64,000 nt of DNA from JAFAMS01 sp049520515. Lineage in GTDB: Bacteria > Vulcanimicrobiota > Vulcanimicrobiia > Vulcanimicrobiales > Vulcanimicrobiaceae. The position numbers were made by a program, and so were the translations under genes. The stretch lies in assembly GCA_049520515.1 (NCBI GenBank), contig JBEKPS010000005.1:1-64000 (forward strand), read 5' to 3'. This document shows, piece after piece, positions 50,287 to 59,047 of this stretch. How positions within the stretch are numbered: the stretch's first letter is position 1; each line of letters opens with the position of its first letter. A model generated the notes under the pieces. It did not search any database and had not been told where the DNA came from. It saw only the letters and a list, made by a program, of their open reading frames with translations.

Positions 50287-51368
50287 AGGTCACCGTCCCA
50301 CTCAAAGAGCGCGCGTACGATGTTGTCATCCGCGACGGCGCGCTACGCGATCTCGTTCGACTGACAGGCGCGCCGCGTGGGTCGCGCGTCGCCGTCGTCG
50401 GCGATCGCCGGCTGACGAAGACCTTGGCGCAGCTCGCGCGCGCATTCGAAGAGTACGGGAACCCATCGACGTCGATTGCCCTAACCGCCGACGAGCGCCT
50501 GAAATCATTGCGCAGCGTCGAGCCATTATATGGAAAGCTGCTTCGCGCGGGACTCGACCGGCGTGCGACGATCGTCGGCGTCGGCGGCGGAACGATCGGC
50601 GACGCGATCGGATTCGTCGCCGCGACGTACCTGCGCGGCGTACGATTTATCTCCGTTCCGACGACGCTGCTAGCTGCTGTGGATTCATCAATCGGTGGCA
50701 AAACCGGCCTGAACCACGCTCTCGGTAAAAACCTGATCGGGGTGGTCGCGCAACCCTCTCTCGTCGTCATCGACCCGAGCATTCTGCGGGGACTCGATCG
50801 ACGCGATCGCATCTCCGGACTCGGAGAAATCGTCAAGTCCGCCTTGATCGCCGATGCGCGTCTGTACCAAACGCTGCTAAAATCGTGGAAAGACGTTACG
50901 GCGCTCCGTGAGCCTCTGACGACGCGCGTCATCGCGCGCTGCGTCGCGATCAAAGCTCGCGTCGTCGCTTCGGATGAACGCGAGCGCACGGGAATCCGCG
51001 AACAGCTCAATTTCGGCCACACCGTCGCACATGCGCTCGAAAATGTTGCCGGCTACGGGAAGCTGCGCCACGGCGAGGCCGTCATCATCGGCATGCGCGC
51101 CGCCGTCGCGCTTTCAGCCGCGCGCGGACACCTTCGTGAAGCCGATGCAGTCGGAATCCAAAGACTCTTAGCATCGATCCCTGTCCCCGATACGTGGCAA
51201 CGCTATTCGGCGCGCTCGATCGCAACAGCCGCAAAGCACGACAAGAAGCGCGGCGCAAAGGGCGTCCGTTTCGTCCTGCTCTCGAAGATTGGACGAACGA
51301 TCAGCGACGAGGGCGTTTCGCACGATGAGCTGCTGGCTGTGCTTCGAGGCATCGGATTCTCTCGTTGA
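50283..51368 (+). CDS. aroB: 3-dehydroquinate synthase AroB
   Basis: Second shikimate step; NAD and metal dependent. The 361-residue protein (GTG overlapping the aroK stop) has GVGGGTIGDAIGFVAATYLRGVRFISVPTTLLAAVDSSIGGKTGLNHALGKNLIG, then GLGEIVKSALI, and metal ligands in LNFGHTVAHALENV and LRHGEAVIIGM. All expected active-site blocks are present. Confidence 0.97.
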   Translation: MKVTVPLKERAYDVVIRDGALRDLVRLTGAPRGSRVAVVGDRRLTKTLAQLARAFEEYGNPSTSIALTADERLKSLRSVEPLYGKLLRAGLDRRATIVGVGGGTIGDAIGFVAATYLRGVRFISVPTTLLAAVDSSIGGKTGLNHALGKNLIGVVAQPSLVVIDPSILRGLDRRDRISGLGEIVKSALIADARLYQTLLKSWKDVTALREPLTTRVIARCVAIKARVVASDERERTGIREQLNFGHTVAHALENVAGYGKLRHGEAVIIGMRAAVALSAARGHLREADAVGIQRLLASIPVPDTWQRYSARSIATAAKHDKKRGAKGVRFVLLSKIGRTISDEGVSHDELLAVLRGIGFSR

Positions 51369-51799
51369 ACCTTCTCGTCATCAACGGACCAAATCTTAAC
51401 CTTCTCGGTGAACGCGAACCCTACGTCTACGGCCGGTTGACGCTCGACGAGCTCGAGCGTCGCGTTCGCGGACGCGCGACCGAGCTCGGCTTCGACGTGC
51501 GCTTCTATCAATCGAATCATGAAGGGCGATTGATCGACTACTTGCACCGCATGCGGAGTTGGGCGGACGGCGTGATCATCAATCCAGGCGCATTTACGCA
51601 CTACTCGTACGCGCTTCGCGACGCAATCGCGGCTGTGGCAAAGCCGACGATCGAAGTGCACCTCTCCGACATCCATCGCCGCGAACCGTTTCGCGCGACC
51701 TCGGTGATCGCCGATGTCTGCGAGGCGCAAATCTCCGGGCTCGGTCTCGACTCGTATCTGCAAGCACTGGAGCGACTCGCCGCGAAAAGCGCGGGGTGA
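51365..51799 (+). CDS. aroQ: 3-dehydroquinate dehydratase, type II
   Basis: Third shikimate step, type II (dodecameric) form. The 144-residue protein from a TTG start overlaps aroB by 4 nt. Signatures: NLLVINGPNLNLLGEREPYVYG (catalytic Tyr loop), FYQSNHEGRLIDYLHRM, INPGAFTHYSYALRDAI and EVHLSDIHRREPFRATSVI. It completes the set of seven shikimate enzymes in this operon. Confidence 0.97.
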   Translation: MNLLVINGPNLNLLGEREPYVYGRLTLDELERRVRGRATELGFDVRFYQSNHEGRLIDYLHRMRSWADGVIINPGAFTHYSYALRDAIAAVAKPTIEVHLSDIHRREPFRATSVIADVCEAQISGLGLDSYLQALERLAAKSAG

Positions 51800-53856
51800 G
51801 GGGCACCCTACTTCGTTTGGCCGGTTTGCTCGCCGGCCTAATGCTGCTTGTGAATTTGGCGCTTGGTGCCGAGAGCGCGCCACTTTTCGTTTCGCCGACC
51901 TCGCCGGCGGCGATCATGTCCGCAGCGCGCGGCTTCAACCTCGCAAATATCGATCCGACGTGCAAGCCGTGTCAGGATTTTTTCCGCTATGCGATGGGCG
52001 GATGGCACGCTGACAATCCGATCCCCGCCACGGCGAGCCGATGGTCGGTCCTCGATCAGCTCCGCGGAGCGAATCGTGCATCACTGCACGACATTCTCGA
52101 GGACGTTTCACATGATGTCTGGCCGCACGGGTCGCCGGGACAAAAAGCGGGCGACTACTATGCGTCGTGCATGAACGTGCGTGAACGCGACTTGGCGGGC
52201 TTGGGCCCGATTCAAGTGTACGTTCACAGCATTCGCGCGATCAAAGATCTTTCCGACGTACGCTTGCAAACGGCCGTCCTGCAGAACATCGGTGCGAAGC
52301 CGTTTTTCTTTGCCGGAACCGAGGGCGATCCACGCGATGAGCAGCGCACGATCGCGTTCATCGCACAGGGGGGTCTCGGCCTACCCGATCGCGCTCTGTA
52401 TTTTGCGCCGGACGCGCGCGCGGATCTGATCCGCAACGACTACGTCGCGCATGTCACGCGCGATTTTCGTCTTCTCGGCGACGACCTCGCCACCAGTTAC
52501 GCCGAGGCACATGCGGTCATCGCGGTCGAGATCGAACTTGCGCGCGGTTCGCGAACACGCGCCGCTCTGCGCGACCGGGCGGCCAACTATCACAAGATGA
52601 CCCTGGCAGAAGCTCAACTGTTGATTCCGAGTTTCGACCTTTCGCTGTTCTTGCGCGATCGGATGGCATCGAACGTCGACGCCATCGACGTCTCGCAGCC
52701 TGAGTATTTCAGAAACTTGGACACGGTGCTGCGCAACACACCGGTCACCGAACTACGTGCCTACTTGCTCTATCGTTTGATCGAACGAGCCTCGCCGGCA
52801 CTGACGATGTCGTTTTCCGATGAAGCTGATTTGTTCGACGGATCCCTCGTCGGCCGGCACGAACAACAACCGCTCTGGTACCGCTGCGTCCGCTCCGTCG
52901 ATACTGACTTACCTGACGCACTCGGACAACTCTACGTCGAGCGCGAGTTCTCGCCAGAGACGCGCGTCGAAGCCAAACATCTCATTTCCACGATTCAAAC
53001 GACGTTGCGCGACGACTTGAGCACGCTCGGGTGGATGAGCGAATCGACGCGACACGAGGCGCTCGCCAAGCTCGACGCGATCGCCGATCACGTCGGTTAC
53101 CCCGAGTCGTGGCGCAGCTACGAGACCGTGAACATCGATCGTGGAACGTTTCTGGATAACTCGTTGCGCCTCTCGTTATACCGGGCACGCAACACATTCA
53201 CGCACCTCGGCCGAAACGTGAGTCGCGAATTCTGGTCGATGTCGGCTCCGACGGTCAACGCATCGTACAGCGCCGCCTACAACGACATCACCTTTCCGGC
53301 CGGGTTGCTTCAACCGCCATTCTTCTCCACGCATTTCGATGATGCAACCAATTTCGGTGCCCTCGGCGTCATTGTCGCGCACGAGCTGACGCACGCCTTC
53401 GATGACGAAGGCCGGCGCAGTGACGCACAAGGCAATCTCCGCGACTGGTGGCAACCCGTCGATGCGGCGGCGTGGTCGGTGCGCGCCAATTGCGTCGCAC
53501 GTGAATACGGCGAGTTGCACGAGAACGATAAACTGATCATCGGCGAGGCCCTCGCGGACTTGGGCGGCGTCGAAATCGCCTATGACGCGCTTGAACGTTC
53601 CCTCGCCGGTAAGCCGCGTACAAAAATCGACGGTTGGACGCCGGAGCAACGGTTCTTTCTGGCGTTTGCGCAAGCGTACTCGACCTTCGATCGCCCCGAG
53701 CGAATGCGCGTCGACGAGCTCGTCGATCCGCATCCCGACGGACGCGATCGTGTCCTGGGAACGCTGATCAATATGCCGCAATTCGCGACCGCCTTCGGTT
53801 GCCACCGGCGCGATCCGATGTATCGGGCCCCGGCTCAGCGGTGCGGGCTCTGGTGA
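51796..53856 (+). CDS. M13-family zinc metallopeptidase 1 (PepO/neprilysin-like)
   Basis: The 686-residue protein from the GTG at 51796, overlapping aroQ by 4 nt, starts with a signal peptide or anchor (LLRLAGLLAGLMLLVNLALG). M13 features: CKPCQDFFRYAMGGWHADNPIPA at the N-terminus, NASYSAAYNDITFPAGLLQPPFF, the zinc motif in VIVAHELTHAFDDEGRR, the third ligand in GEALADLGGVEIAYDAL and the terminal CGLW. It probably degrades peptides outside the cytoplasm. It shares its family with the gene at 63452. Its position in the aro operon is unusual. Confidence 0.94.
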   Translation: MRGTLLRLAGLLAGLMLLVNLALGAESAPLFVSPTSPAAIMSAARGFNLANIDPTCKPCQDFFRYAMGGWHADNPIPATASRWSVLDQLRGANRASLHDILEDVSHDVWPHGSPGQKAGDYYASCMNVRERDLAGLGPIQVYVHSIRAIKDLSDVRLQTAVLQNIGAKPFFFAGTEGDPRDEQRTIAFIAQGGLGLPDRALYFAPDARADLIRNDYVAHVTRDFRLLGDDLATSYAEAHAVIAVEIELARGSRTRAALRDRAANYHKMTLAEAQLLIPSFDLSLFLRDRMASNVDAIDVSQPEYFRNLDTVLRNTPVTELRAYLLYRLIERASPALTMSFSDEADLFDGSLVGRHEQQPLWYRCVRSVDTDLPDALGQLYVEREFSPETRVEAKHLISTIQTTLRDDLSTLGWMSESTRHEALAKLDAIADHVGYPESWRSYETVNIDRGTFLDNSLRLSLYRARNTFTHLGRNVSREFWSMSAPTVNASYSAAYNDITFPAGLLQPPFFSTHFDDATNFGALGVIVAHELTHAFDDEGRRSDAQGNLRDWWQPVDAAAWSVRANCVAREYGELHENDKLIIGEALADLGGVEIAYDALERSLAGKPRTKIDGWTPEQRFFLAFAQAYSTFDRPERMRVDELVDPHPDGRDRVLGTLINMPQFATAFGCHRRDPMYRAPAQRCGLW

Positions 53857-53872
53857 GGGCGAACGCCCGCGC

Positions 53873-54652
53873 ATGAATCTTGGAATTAAAGGGAGGCGCG
53901 CAATCGTCTGCGCTTCGAGCAAGGGACTCGGCAAGGCGTGTGCAGTCTCGCTCGGGCGTGAGGGCGTCGATCTCGTTATCTTGGCGCGCAATCGCGAGCC
54001 GCTCGAAGCGACCGCAAAAGAGATCCGCGATGAAAGCGGCGTGAACGTCACCATCGTCGCGACGGACATCACGACTCCGGAGGGCCGTAAAGCCGCGCTT
54101 GACGCCTGCCCCGAGCCCGACATTCTGATTAACAACGCGGGCGGTCCGCCACCCGGCGATTTTCGCGAGTGGGACCGCGATACGTGGATTCGCGCCGTCG
54201 ATGCGAACATGCTGACGCCGATCGAGCTGATCAAGGCGGTCGTCGACGGAATGATCGCCCGCAAATTCGGCCGCATTGTCAATATCACGTCGAGCGCCGT
54301 GAAAGCACCGATCGATGTGCTTGGGCTTTCAAATGGCGCGCGCTCGGGTTTGACGGGATTTGTGGCCGGCATTGCGCGCACGACCATCAAGCACAACGTC
54401 ACGATCAATAATTTATTGCCGGGTTCGTTCGGAACCGACCGCTTATTTTCAACGATCCGCGCACAAGCGTCGGCCCGCAACATTTCATTTGAAGATGCGT
54501 CGTCGGCTCGCGCCGCCACGATCCCGGCCGGCCGTTTCGGTCAGCCGCCGGAGTTCGGCGAGCTGTGCGCCTACATCTGCTCGGCGCAAGCCTCGTACAT
54601 TACCGGCCAGAATCTTCTGATCGACGGAGGAGCCTACCCCGGGACGTTTTGA
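53873..54652 (+). CDS. Short-chain dehydrogenase-like protein, atypical active site
   Basis: The 259-residue Rossmann protein has the SDR cofactor loop (RRAIVCASSKGLGKACAVSLG), NNAGGPPPG and ITSSAVKAPI (Ser), and ends in ITGQNLLIDGGAYPGTF. The catalytic Tyr-x-x-x-Lys is missing: where it is expected the sequence reads LSNGARSGLTGFVAG, with Asn/Arg in the place of Tyr/Lys. This matches a known divergent SDR group whose substrate is not known. It lies 16 nt after the peptidase gene. Confidence 0.85.
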   Translation: MNLGIKGRRAIVCASSKGLGKACAVSLGREGVDLVILARNREPLEATAKEIRDESGVNVTIVATDITTPEGRKAALDACPEPDILINNAGGPPPGDFREWDRDTWIRAVDANMLTPIELIKAVVDGMIARKFGRIVNITSSAVKAPIDVLGLSNGARSGLTGFVAGIARTTIKHNVTINNLLPGSFGTDRLFSTIRAQASARNISFEDASSARAATIPAGRFGQPPEFGELCAYICSAQASYITGQNLLIDGGAYPGTF

Positions 54653-55929
54653 GCTCTTCCGATTTTGCCACTCGCAACGACCTCGCCCTGAAGCTCTGGA
54701 ACGAAGGAAAGCGCAAAGAAGCCTTCGCGCTTTTCCTTGAGAACGTGGAGCTTTTCCCGACAACCGCGACTGCGCACTCGAATCTCGCGTTTGTGTTCTT
54801 GCGCGCTAGCGCGCTCGAGGAAGCGAAAGCCGAATACGAAAAGGCGCTGCGGGTCGACCCTACGCACGGTGATGCAAAGCGCGGCCTCGCCGCAGTGCTG
54901 TCGCAGCTTGGAAAGACCGGCGCCGCGGAGCTGCGCGAGGTCGCAGGCGGAGAGAATGCAATTACCGTTCTGCCGTACCGTGGTGCTCGCAAACCCATCT
55001 TGGTAACGTTGCTGGTCTCGCTCGGCAGCGGCAACCTGCACCTCGAGAAGCTGCTCGACGATCGCGTCTTCGAGACGACGAAGCTGGTCGTCGAGCTCTT
55101 CGCAAAGGATGCACGGCTACCACCATACGATATGATCTTCAACGCCATCGGCGATGCGGACAGCGGCGCCGAAGCGCTGATGATCGCGCAGCGTATTACC
55201 GCCGGCAAGCGCAAGGGCGCGGTGCTCAATCCGCCCGACCGCGTCCTACGCACGACCCGCGTCGAAAACGCATCGCGTCTCCGGGCCATTCCCGGTGTCT
55301 TGACACCGCGCACGCAGCTTTTCCCACGCGACGTGCTCGCTGCTTGGGACGGTGCGATGACGCTCGAGAAGCACGGCTTCTCGTTTCCGCTGCTGCTGCG
55401 TTCGCCGGGTCATCACACCGGTCACAATTTCAATCTCATCGAGCGGTCCGACGATCTTGCCGCAGCAGCCACCGCGCTACCGGGCGAGCAGCTCTACGCG
55501 ATCGAATACATTGATCTGCATGGCCCGGGCGGCAAGGTCCGAAAATATCGCGTCATGTTCGTCGACGGCCGTCTCTACCCACTCCACCTTGCGATCTCGA
55601 ACGACTGGAAGGTGCATTATTTTTCAGCCGACATGGCCGACGTGCCCGAGCACCGAGCGGAAGACAAGCTTTTTCTGAACAACATGTCGGGCGTTCTCGG
55701 CAATGACGCAGTCGCCACACTCGGAAAGATTGCAAGCGCGCTCGGCCTCGACTACGCCGGAATCGATTTCGGGCTCGCGCCCGACGGTCGCATCGTCATT
55801 TTCGAGACGAACGCGACGATGGTGATCGTGCAGCCGGACGAAGACGAGCGTTGGGCTTATCGAAAAGCGCCGGTTGAGCGCGTCATCGCCGCCGTCCGAA
55901 AGATGCTACTCGACCGCGCCTCGCTGTAG
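54649..55929 (+). CDS. TPR / ATP-grasp fusion protein 2
   Basis: The 426-residue protein from a TTG at 54649, which overlaps the SDR stop by 4 nt; an ATG at 54565 lies deep inside the SDR gene. Residues 1-95 carry a short TPR region (NVELFPTTATAHSNLAFVFLRASALEEAKAEYEKALRVDP). Residues 120-425 parallel the protein at 17950: FSFPLLLRSPGHHTGHNF, EQLYAIEYIDLHGPGG, VRKYRVMFVDGRLYPLHLAISNDWKVHYF and IVIFETNATMVIVQPDEDERWAYRK. The Glu-x-Asn of the last block is the usual ATP-grasp metal site. Product unknown. Last gene of the aro operon, convergent with the TonB receptor with no gap. Confidence 0.8.
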   Translation: MSSSDFATRNDLALKLWNEGKRKEAFALFLENVELFPTTATAHSNLAFVFLRASALEEAKAEYEKALRVDPTHGDAKRGLAAVLSQLGKTGAAELREVAGGENAITVLPYRGARKPILVTLLVSLGSGNLHLEKLLDDRVFETTKLVVELFAKDARLPPYDMIFNAIGDADSGAEALMIAQRITAGKRKGAVLNPPDRVLRTTRVENASRLRAIPGVLTPRTQLFPRDVLAAWDGAMTLEKHGFSFPLLLRSPGHHTGHNFNLIERSDDLAAAATALPGEQLYAIEYIDLHGPGGKVRKYRVMFVDGRLYPLHLAISNDWKVHYFSADMADVPEHRAEDKLFLNNMSGVLGNDAVATLGKIASALGLDYAGIDFGLAPDGRIVIFETNATMVIVQPDEDERWAYRKAPVERVIAAVRKMLLDRASL

Positions 55930-58347
55930 TTACGGCTTCACGCGTACGCCCACGGTAAACATGCGCGGTGGCGCGTAGTGATTACCTTGCGCGTTCAGAT
56001 ACGTCACGAAGTAGCGATCGTTGAGGATGTTCTGAATCCCTAACGTGATCGCCGTTTTCGCGTTGAGCGCGAGGCCTTCTTCGACGTTGAACGTCGTATG
56101 AGGCGTTCTCTTACATGGTCCTCCGATCGGTGCTTCGAGCATCGGTCCTGCGCAGGTGATTCCGCCATTGGGGTTCAGTCCGGAAGAAAGACCGCTGCCA
56201 TACTCGCCGTCGGCCGAAAACCACCCGCCATGGGGATTGTTCAAGAGCACGCCGCTCGCGATGCTCCAGTTTTGCTCGTGATCTGCCGGCGTAAATCCGT
56301 TTGGCTGTCCGAAGCATGGCGCGAGCAATTGCGTCTCGCAGCCGCTATTGAGCGACACGACGTGCGCAATCGAGAAATAAGCACGCCCGTTGCCCGTCAC
56401 GGGCCGGCTGTAGTTGAGCGCTTCCTGAGAAAGCCGGCCGAGCACGTAGTTGATGTCTTGATGCAGCAGCGTAACGCCGACTTGCGTATCGTCGATCAAG
56501 TTATTCGCGTTCTTTTGCCACACGCGAAAACCGAGATCGCCGTCGCCGACCGGAATGTGCCCGCCAAGCTCCAGCTGTGTATCGCGTTCCGGCTTCAAAT
56601 CAAATTGCGCCTCAGTCGGCTGCAAGGGAAGATTGAGCAGGTATGCCGCGTGCGGGCTGACGTTCTCGAACGAGAACGGCTCGAAGAAGCGCCCGATGTA
56701 CCCATAAATGCTCGCCCGATTTCCGAAGTATCGCGTAATCTTTAGCCTGGGACTGAACGCGCCGAAACCCTGCGCGAACTGCATTGATTTGATGCTGAAG
56801 AAATCGTAGCGCAAGCCGTAGTCGGCTTCCCACAGACTGCTCATGCGCCAGCTGTCTTGAATGTACGACGTGTACGTATTCCCGAGGTTCGGGCTGTTGT
56901 CGACGACGGTCGTTGCGGCGCCAGGCGTCGCCGGTATTTCTATCGGCGCGAGGAAATTGCCCGGCTGCAGCGTGACAGCGTAATACTTCAGAACGCGTGA
57001 GAGATCGTAGCCGGCGCCGGCTGCGATCGTATGCCGTCCGAACCGTTGATTGTAGTCTGCCTGCATCAAGTAGTCGATTGCAGTGCGCGTATCGGCAAGT
57101 GAATAGCCGCATGTCGTAAGACCAAACACGGCGGGATTGACGAGCGCGTTCGCGCAGTCCGCCGCCGAACCGCCGCTTGCGAGGTTTACGTTTTCGCCAT
57201 AGATAAAGTCATTCGTGGGATCGCCGAAGTCTTGAATCCGTGAAACCTTGTACGACGGCCCGAACGTCACTTCGCCGGTGTCCCCGATCGCGTGGTGAAG
57301 TTGTACGGACAGAAACGTATCCGCTTGGGTCTCGTCGTCGTCCGTATTGGCCGGCTCACCGCCGTCGACGTCGTTTGGGATTTGAAACGAGCTGTGACTA
57401 TTGACGAACGTAATGCTGGTGAAATCATTGCCGCCGGCGGGCAGCGTGAAGCGCATGAATTGGCCGAGCGAGCTTGCATCGTTATGGGGCGAACCGAAGT
57501 TGGGCGGATCGAGGCCGCGCGTCGTTTGGAAGCCGGAGAGCGCAATGTCGAATCCCCCGCCCCCCGCAATCGGCGCATGGTAGCCGATTTGACCGTCCAT
57601 GTTTGTGTAGGAGCCGCCTGACAAATAGCCGTCAAATCCTGAGGGCCCTGTTCCAGCTTTCGTCGCCATGTTGAAGACCGAGCCGAATTTCAACCCGTAT
57701 TGCGCCGGATACGCTCCCTCGATCAGATCGACGAGCGAGAGGTTGTTGATGTTGATCTCTCCGCCGATGTCGCGATTAAGCTCTTGCGGCAACGGGACGC
57801 CGTCGAGCATGTAGTTGATGACGCCATGATCCCCGTTCATGTGCACGACGCCATTCGCACCGCGAACTGCGCCGGGCATTTGAATTTCCATTTCCGAGAA
57901 GCTGTTGTTAAATGGCATTTGTGTCATCTCGGCGCTGTTCAACACGACATCACTGCCGCTTCCGTGTGCAACTTCGGCTCGCGCTTCGTTGACGACCACG
58001 TGACCAATCTCCGAAAGAGGTTGCAAAGCGATCGCGATGACAGCGCCTCCGCTTCCGAGATCGACGCGCATTTGTCCGCGCAGGCCCCCGCTCTCGGCAG
58101 CGACCGCGTACGTGCCGACGGGAAGCGGCGGAAACGAGAAATGTCCCTTAGCGTCCGTTTTCGTTTGTACGCTGTGATCGTTGCCGGTCGCCGTCACCGT
58201 AATGTTCGCGATCGGGACGCCGTTGGTCGTCACCGTTCCGCTGAGAAACGAGGATGCATTGACGGCGTACGACGGTGCGGAGCATAAAAATGGTAAGAAA
58301 ATACTAATAAGGCTGACGGCGATGAAACGCCGAATATTCTGAGGCAC
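55930..58347 (-). CDS. TonB-dependent receptor with N-terminal carboxypeptidase-like domain
   Basis: The 805-residue outer-membrane protein has a signal peptide (residues 1-28), a carboxypeptidase regulatory-like beta domain (about 33-110: GTVTTNGVPIANITVTATGND...DAKGHFSFPPLPVGTYAV), a plug domain (MPGAVRGANGVVHMNGDHGVINYMLDGVPLP) and a barrel ending in TLGIQNILNDRYFVTYLNAQGNHYAPPRMFTVGVRVKP. The barrel end lacks a terminal Phe. No TonB box is obvious. It lies 43 nt downstream of a membrane-protein gene with a Zur-type box, so it may import zinc or a zinc complex; that role is inference. Confidence 0.88.
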   Translation of the reverse strand: MPQNIRRFIAVSLISIFLPFLCSAPSYAVNASSFLSGTVTTNGVPIANITVTATGNDHSVQTKTDAKGHFSFPPLPVGTYAVAAESGGLRGQMRVDLGSGGAVIAIALQPLSEIGHVVVNEARAEVAHGSGSDVVLNSAEMTQMPFNNSFSEMEIQMPGAVRGANGVVHMNGDHGVINYMLDGVPLPQELNRDIGGEININNLSLVDLIEGAYPAQYGLKFGSVFNMATKAGTGPSGFDGYLSGGSYTNMDGQIGYHAPIAGGGGFDIALSGFQTTRGLDPPNFGSPHNDASSLGQFMRFTLPAGGNDFTSITFVNSHSSFQIPNDVDGGEPANTDDDETQADTFLSVQLHHAIGDTGEVTFGPSYKVSRIQDFGDPTNDFIYGENVNLASGGSAADCANALVNPAVFGLTTCGYSLADTRTAIDYLMQADYNQRFGRHTIAAGAGYDLSRVLKYYAVTLQPGNFLAPIEIPATPGAATTVVDNSPNLGNTYTSYIQDSWRMSSLWEADYGLRYDFFSIKSMQFAQGFGAFSPRLKITRYFGNRASIYGYIGRFFEPFSFENVSPHAAYLLNLPLQPTEAQFDLKPERDTQLELGGHIPVGDGDLGFRVWQKNANNLIDDTQVGVTLLHQDINYVLGRLSQEALNYSRPVTGNGRAYFSIAHVVSLNSGCETQLLAPCFGQPNGFTPADHEQNWSIASGVLLNNPHGGWFSADGEYGSGLSSGLNPNGGITCAGPMLEAPIGGPCKRTPHTTFNVEEGLALNAKTAITLGIQNILNDRYFVTYLNAQGNHYAPPRMFTVGVRVKP

Positions 58348-58367
58348 GAGATCTCCAATCGCGATGA

Positions 58368-58385
58368 GCGGCGCTTACGCGCCGC
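58368..58385 (-). other. Intergenic stem-loop between the membrane protein and TonB receptor
   Basis: A perfect 7-bp stem GCGGCGC/GCGCCGC with a 4-nt loop lies in the 43-nt gap between the two genes. No U-run follows, so it may be a processing or partial attenuation site rather than a full terminator. Confidence 0.4.
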
Positions 58386-58390
58386 GGCTG

Positions 58391-59008
58391 CTAACGGTTA
58401 GGAAATGCAGCCAGAACCGGCGGCGGCCGGCTCGCGATGGAGAACAAGAATGCGCCGCGCCGCTTCGCGAAGCGCGCAAATGGAGCGGGTTGCGGGCGTT
58501 TGCGCTCACGATCGGATTGTTTCGCGTTCGTCCACGACATCAGCAAGGCGAAGACGACGAGATTCCGCTGGAAGAGTGCGAGGAATAGCGCCCCGATAAG
58601 CGCCGCAGCTAGGGCTACGAGCAGCCCGGCGAGGAGATCGCCTCCCTGAATCGGGCATCCTTCGATCGCCTGCGTCACGCCGAAGAATGCAACTTGAAAC
58701 GCGAAGCTCAGGGCGGCGAATCGTACGCCTTGACCGCCGAACGGAAGCGCGCGAATCAGTTCCCGGGCGTGCGAAGCCCGATGCGCACAACGCGGACCGC
58801 GGCCAATCAAGAACAGAAATGCGAGCGCGACTGCTCCGAGCGTGAGCAGATAAATGTGCCGCTCGGCGAACACCAGCGCCCACAAGCTTTCATGATCCAG
58901 TGCAACGGCCTCGCCGAGCAAATGTCCGGCTATGCCGAACGGAATCGCTGCTGCGAGAAAGACCAGCGCGGCCAGACGGCGAGCACTAAACCTGCAAATC
59001 ACCTGCAA
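58391..59008 (-). CDS. Uncharacterised membrane protein, probable Zur target
   Basis: The 205-residue protein (TTG at 59008; GTG at 59002 also fits the AAAGGA ribosome-binding site) has four or five hydrophobic segments: LAALVFLAAAIPFGIAGHLLG, IYLLTLGAVALAFLFLIG, FAALSFAFQVAFFGVTQA, LLAGLLVALAAALIGALFLALF. The C-terminal 40 residues are Arg/Pro-rich and likely cytoplasmic. I do not recognise the family. A palindrome matching the znuA box overlaps its start, and the TonB receptor gene follows, which suggests a role in metal acquisition. Confidence 0.7.
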   Translation of the reverse strand: MQVICRFSARRLAALVFLAAAIPFGIAGHLLGEAVALDHESLWALVFAERHIYLLTLGAVALAFLFLIGRGPRCAHRASHARELIRALPFGGQGVRFAALSFAFQVAFFGVTQAIEGCPIQGGDLLAGLLVALAAALIGALFLALFQRNLVVFALLMSWTNAKQSDRERKRPQPAPFARFAKRRGAFLFSIASRPPPVLAAFPNR

Positions 59009-59012
59009 GTTT
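58988..59012. promoter_or_regulatory. Putative Zur operator 1
   Basis: AACCTGCA (58989-58996), 7-nt spacer, TGCAAGTT (59004-59011), half-sites inverted with 7 of 8 matching and one further A-T pair outside. Same half-sites and spacing as the znuA site; it overlaps the start codon of the membrane protein. Confidence 0.6.
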
Positions 59013-59047
59013 CCTTTGCGACCTAGCCTTACTCTCCTTCCCTATAG

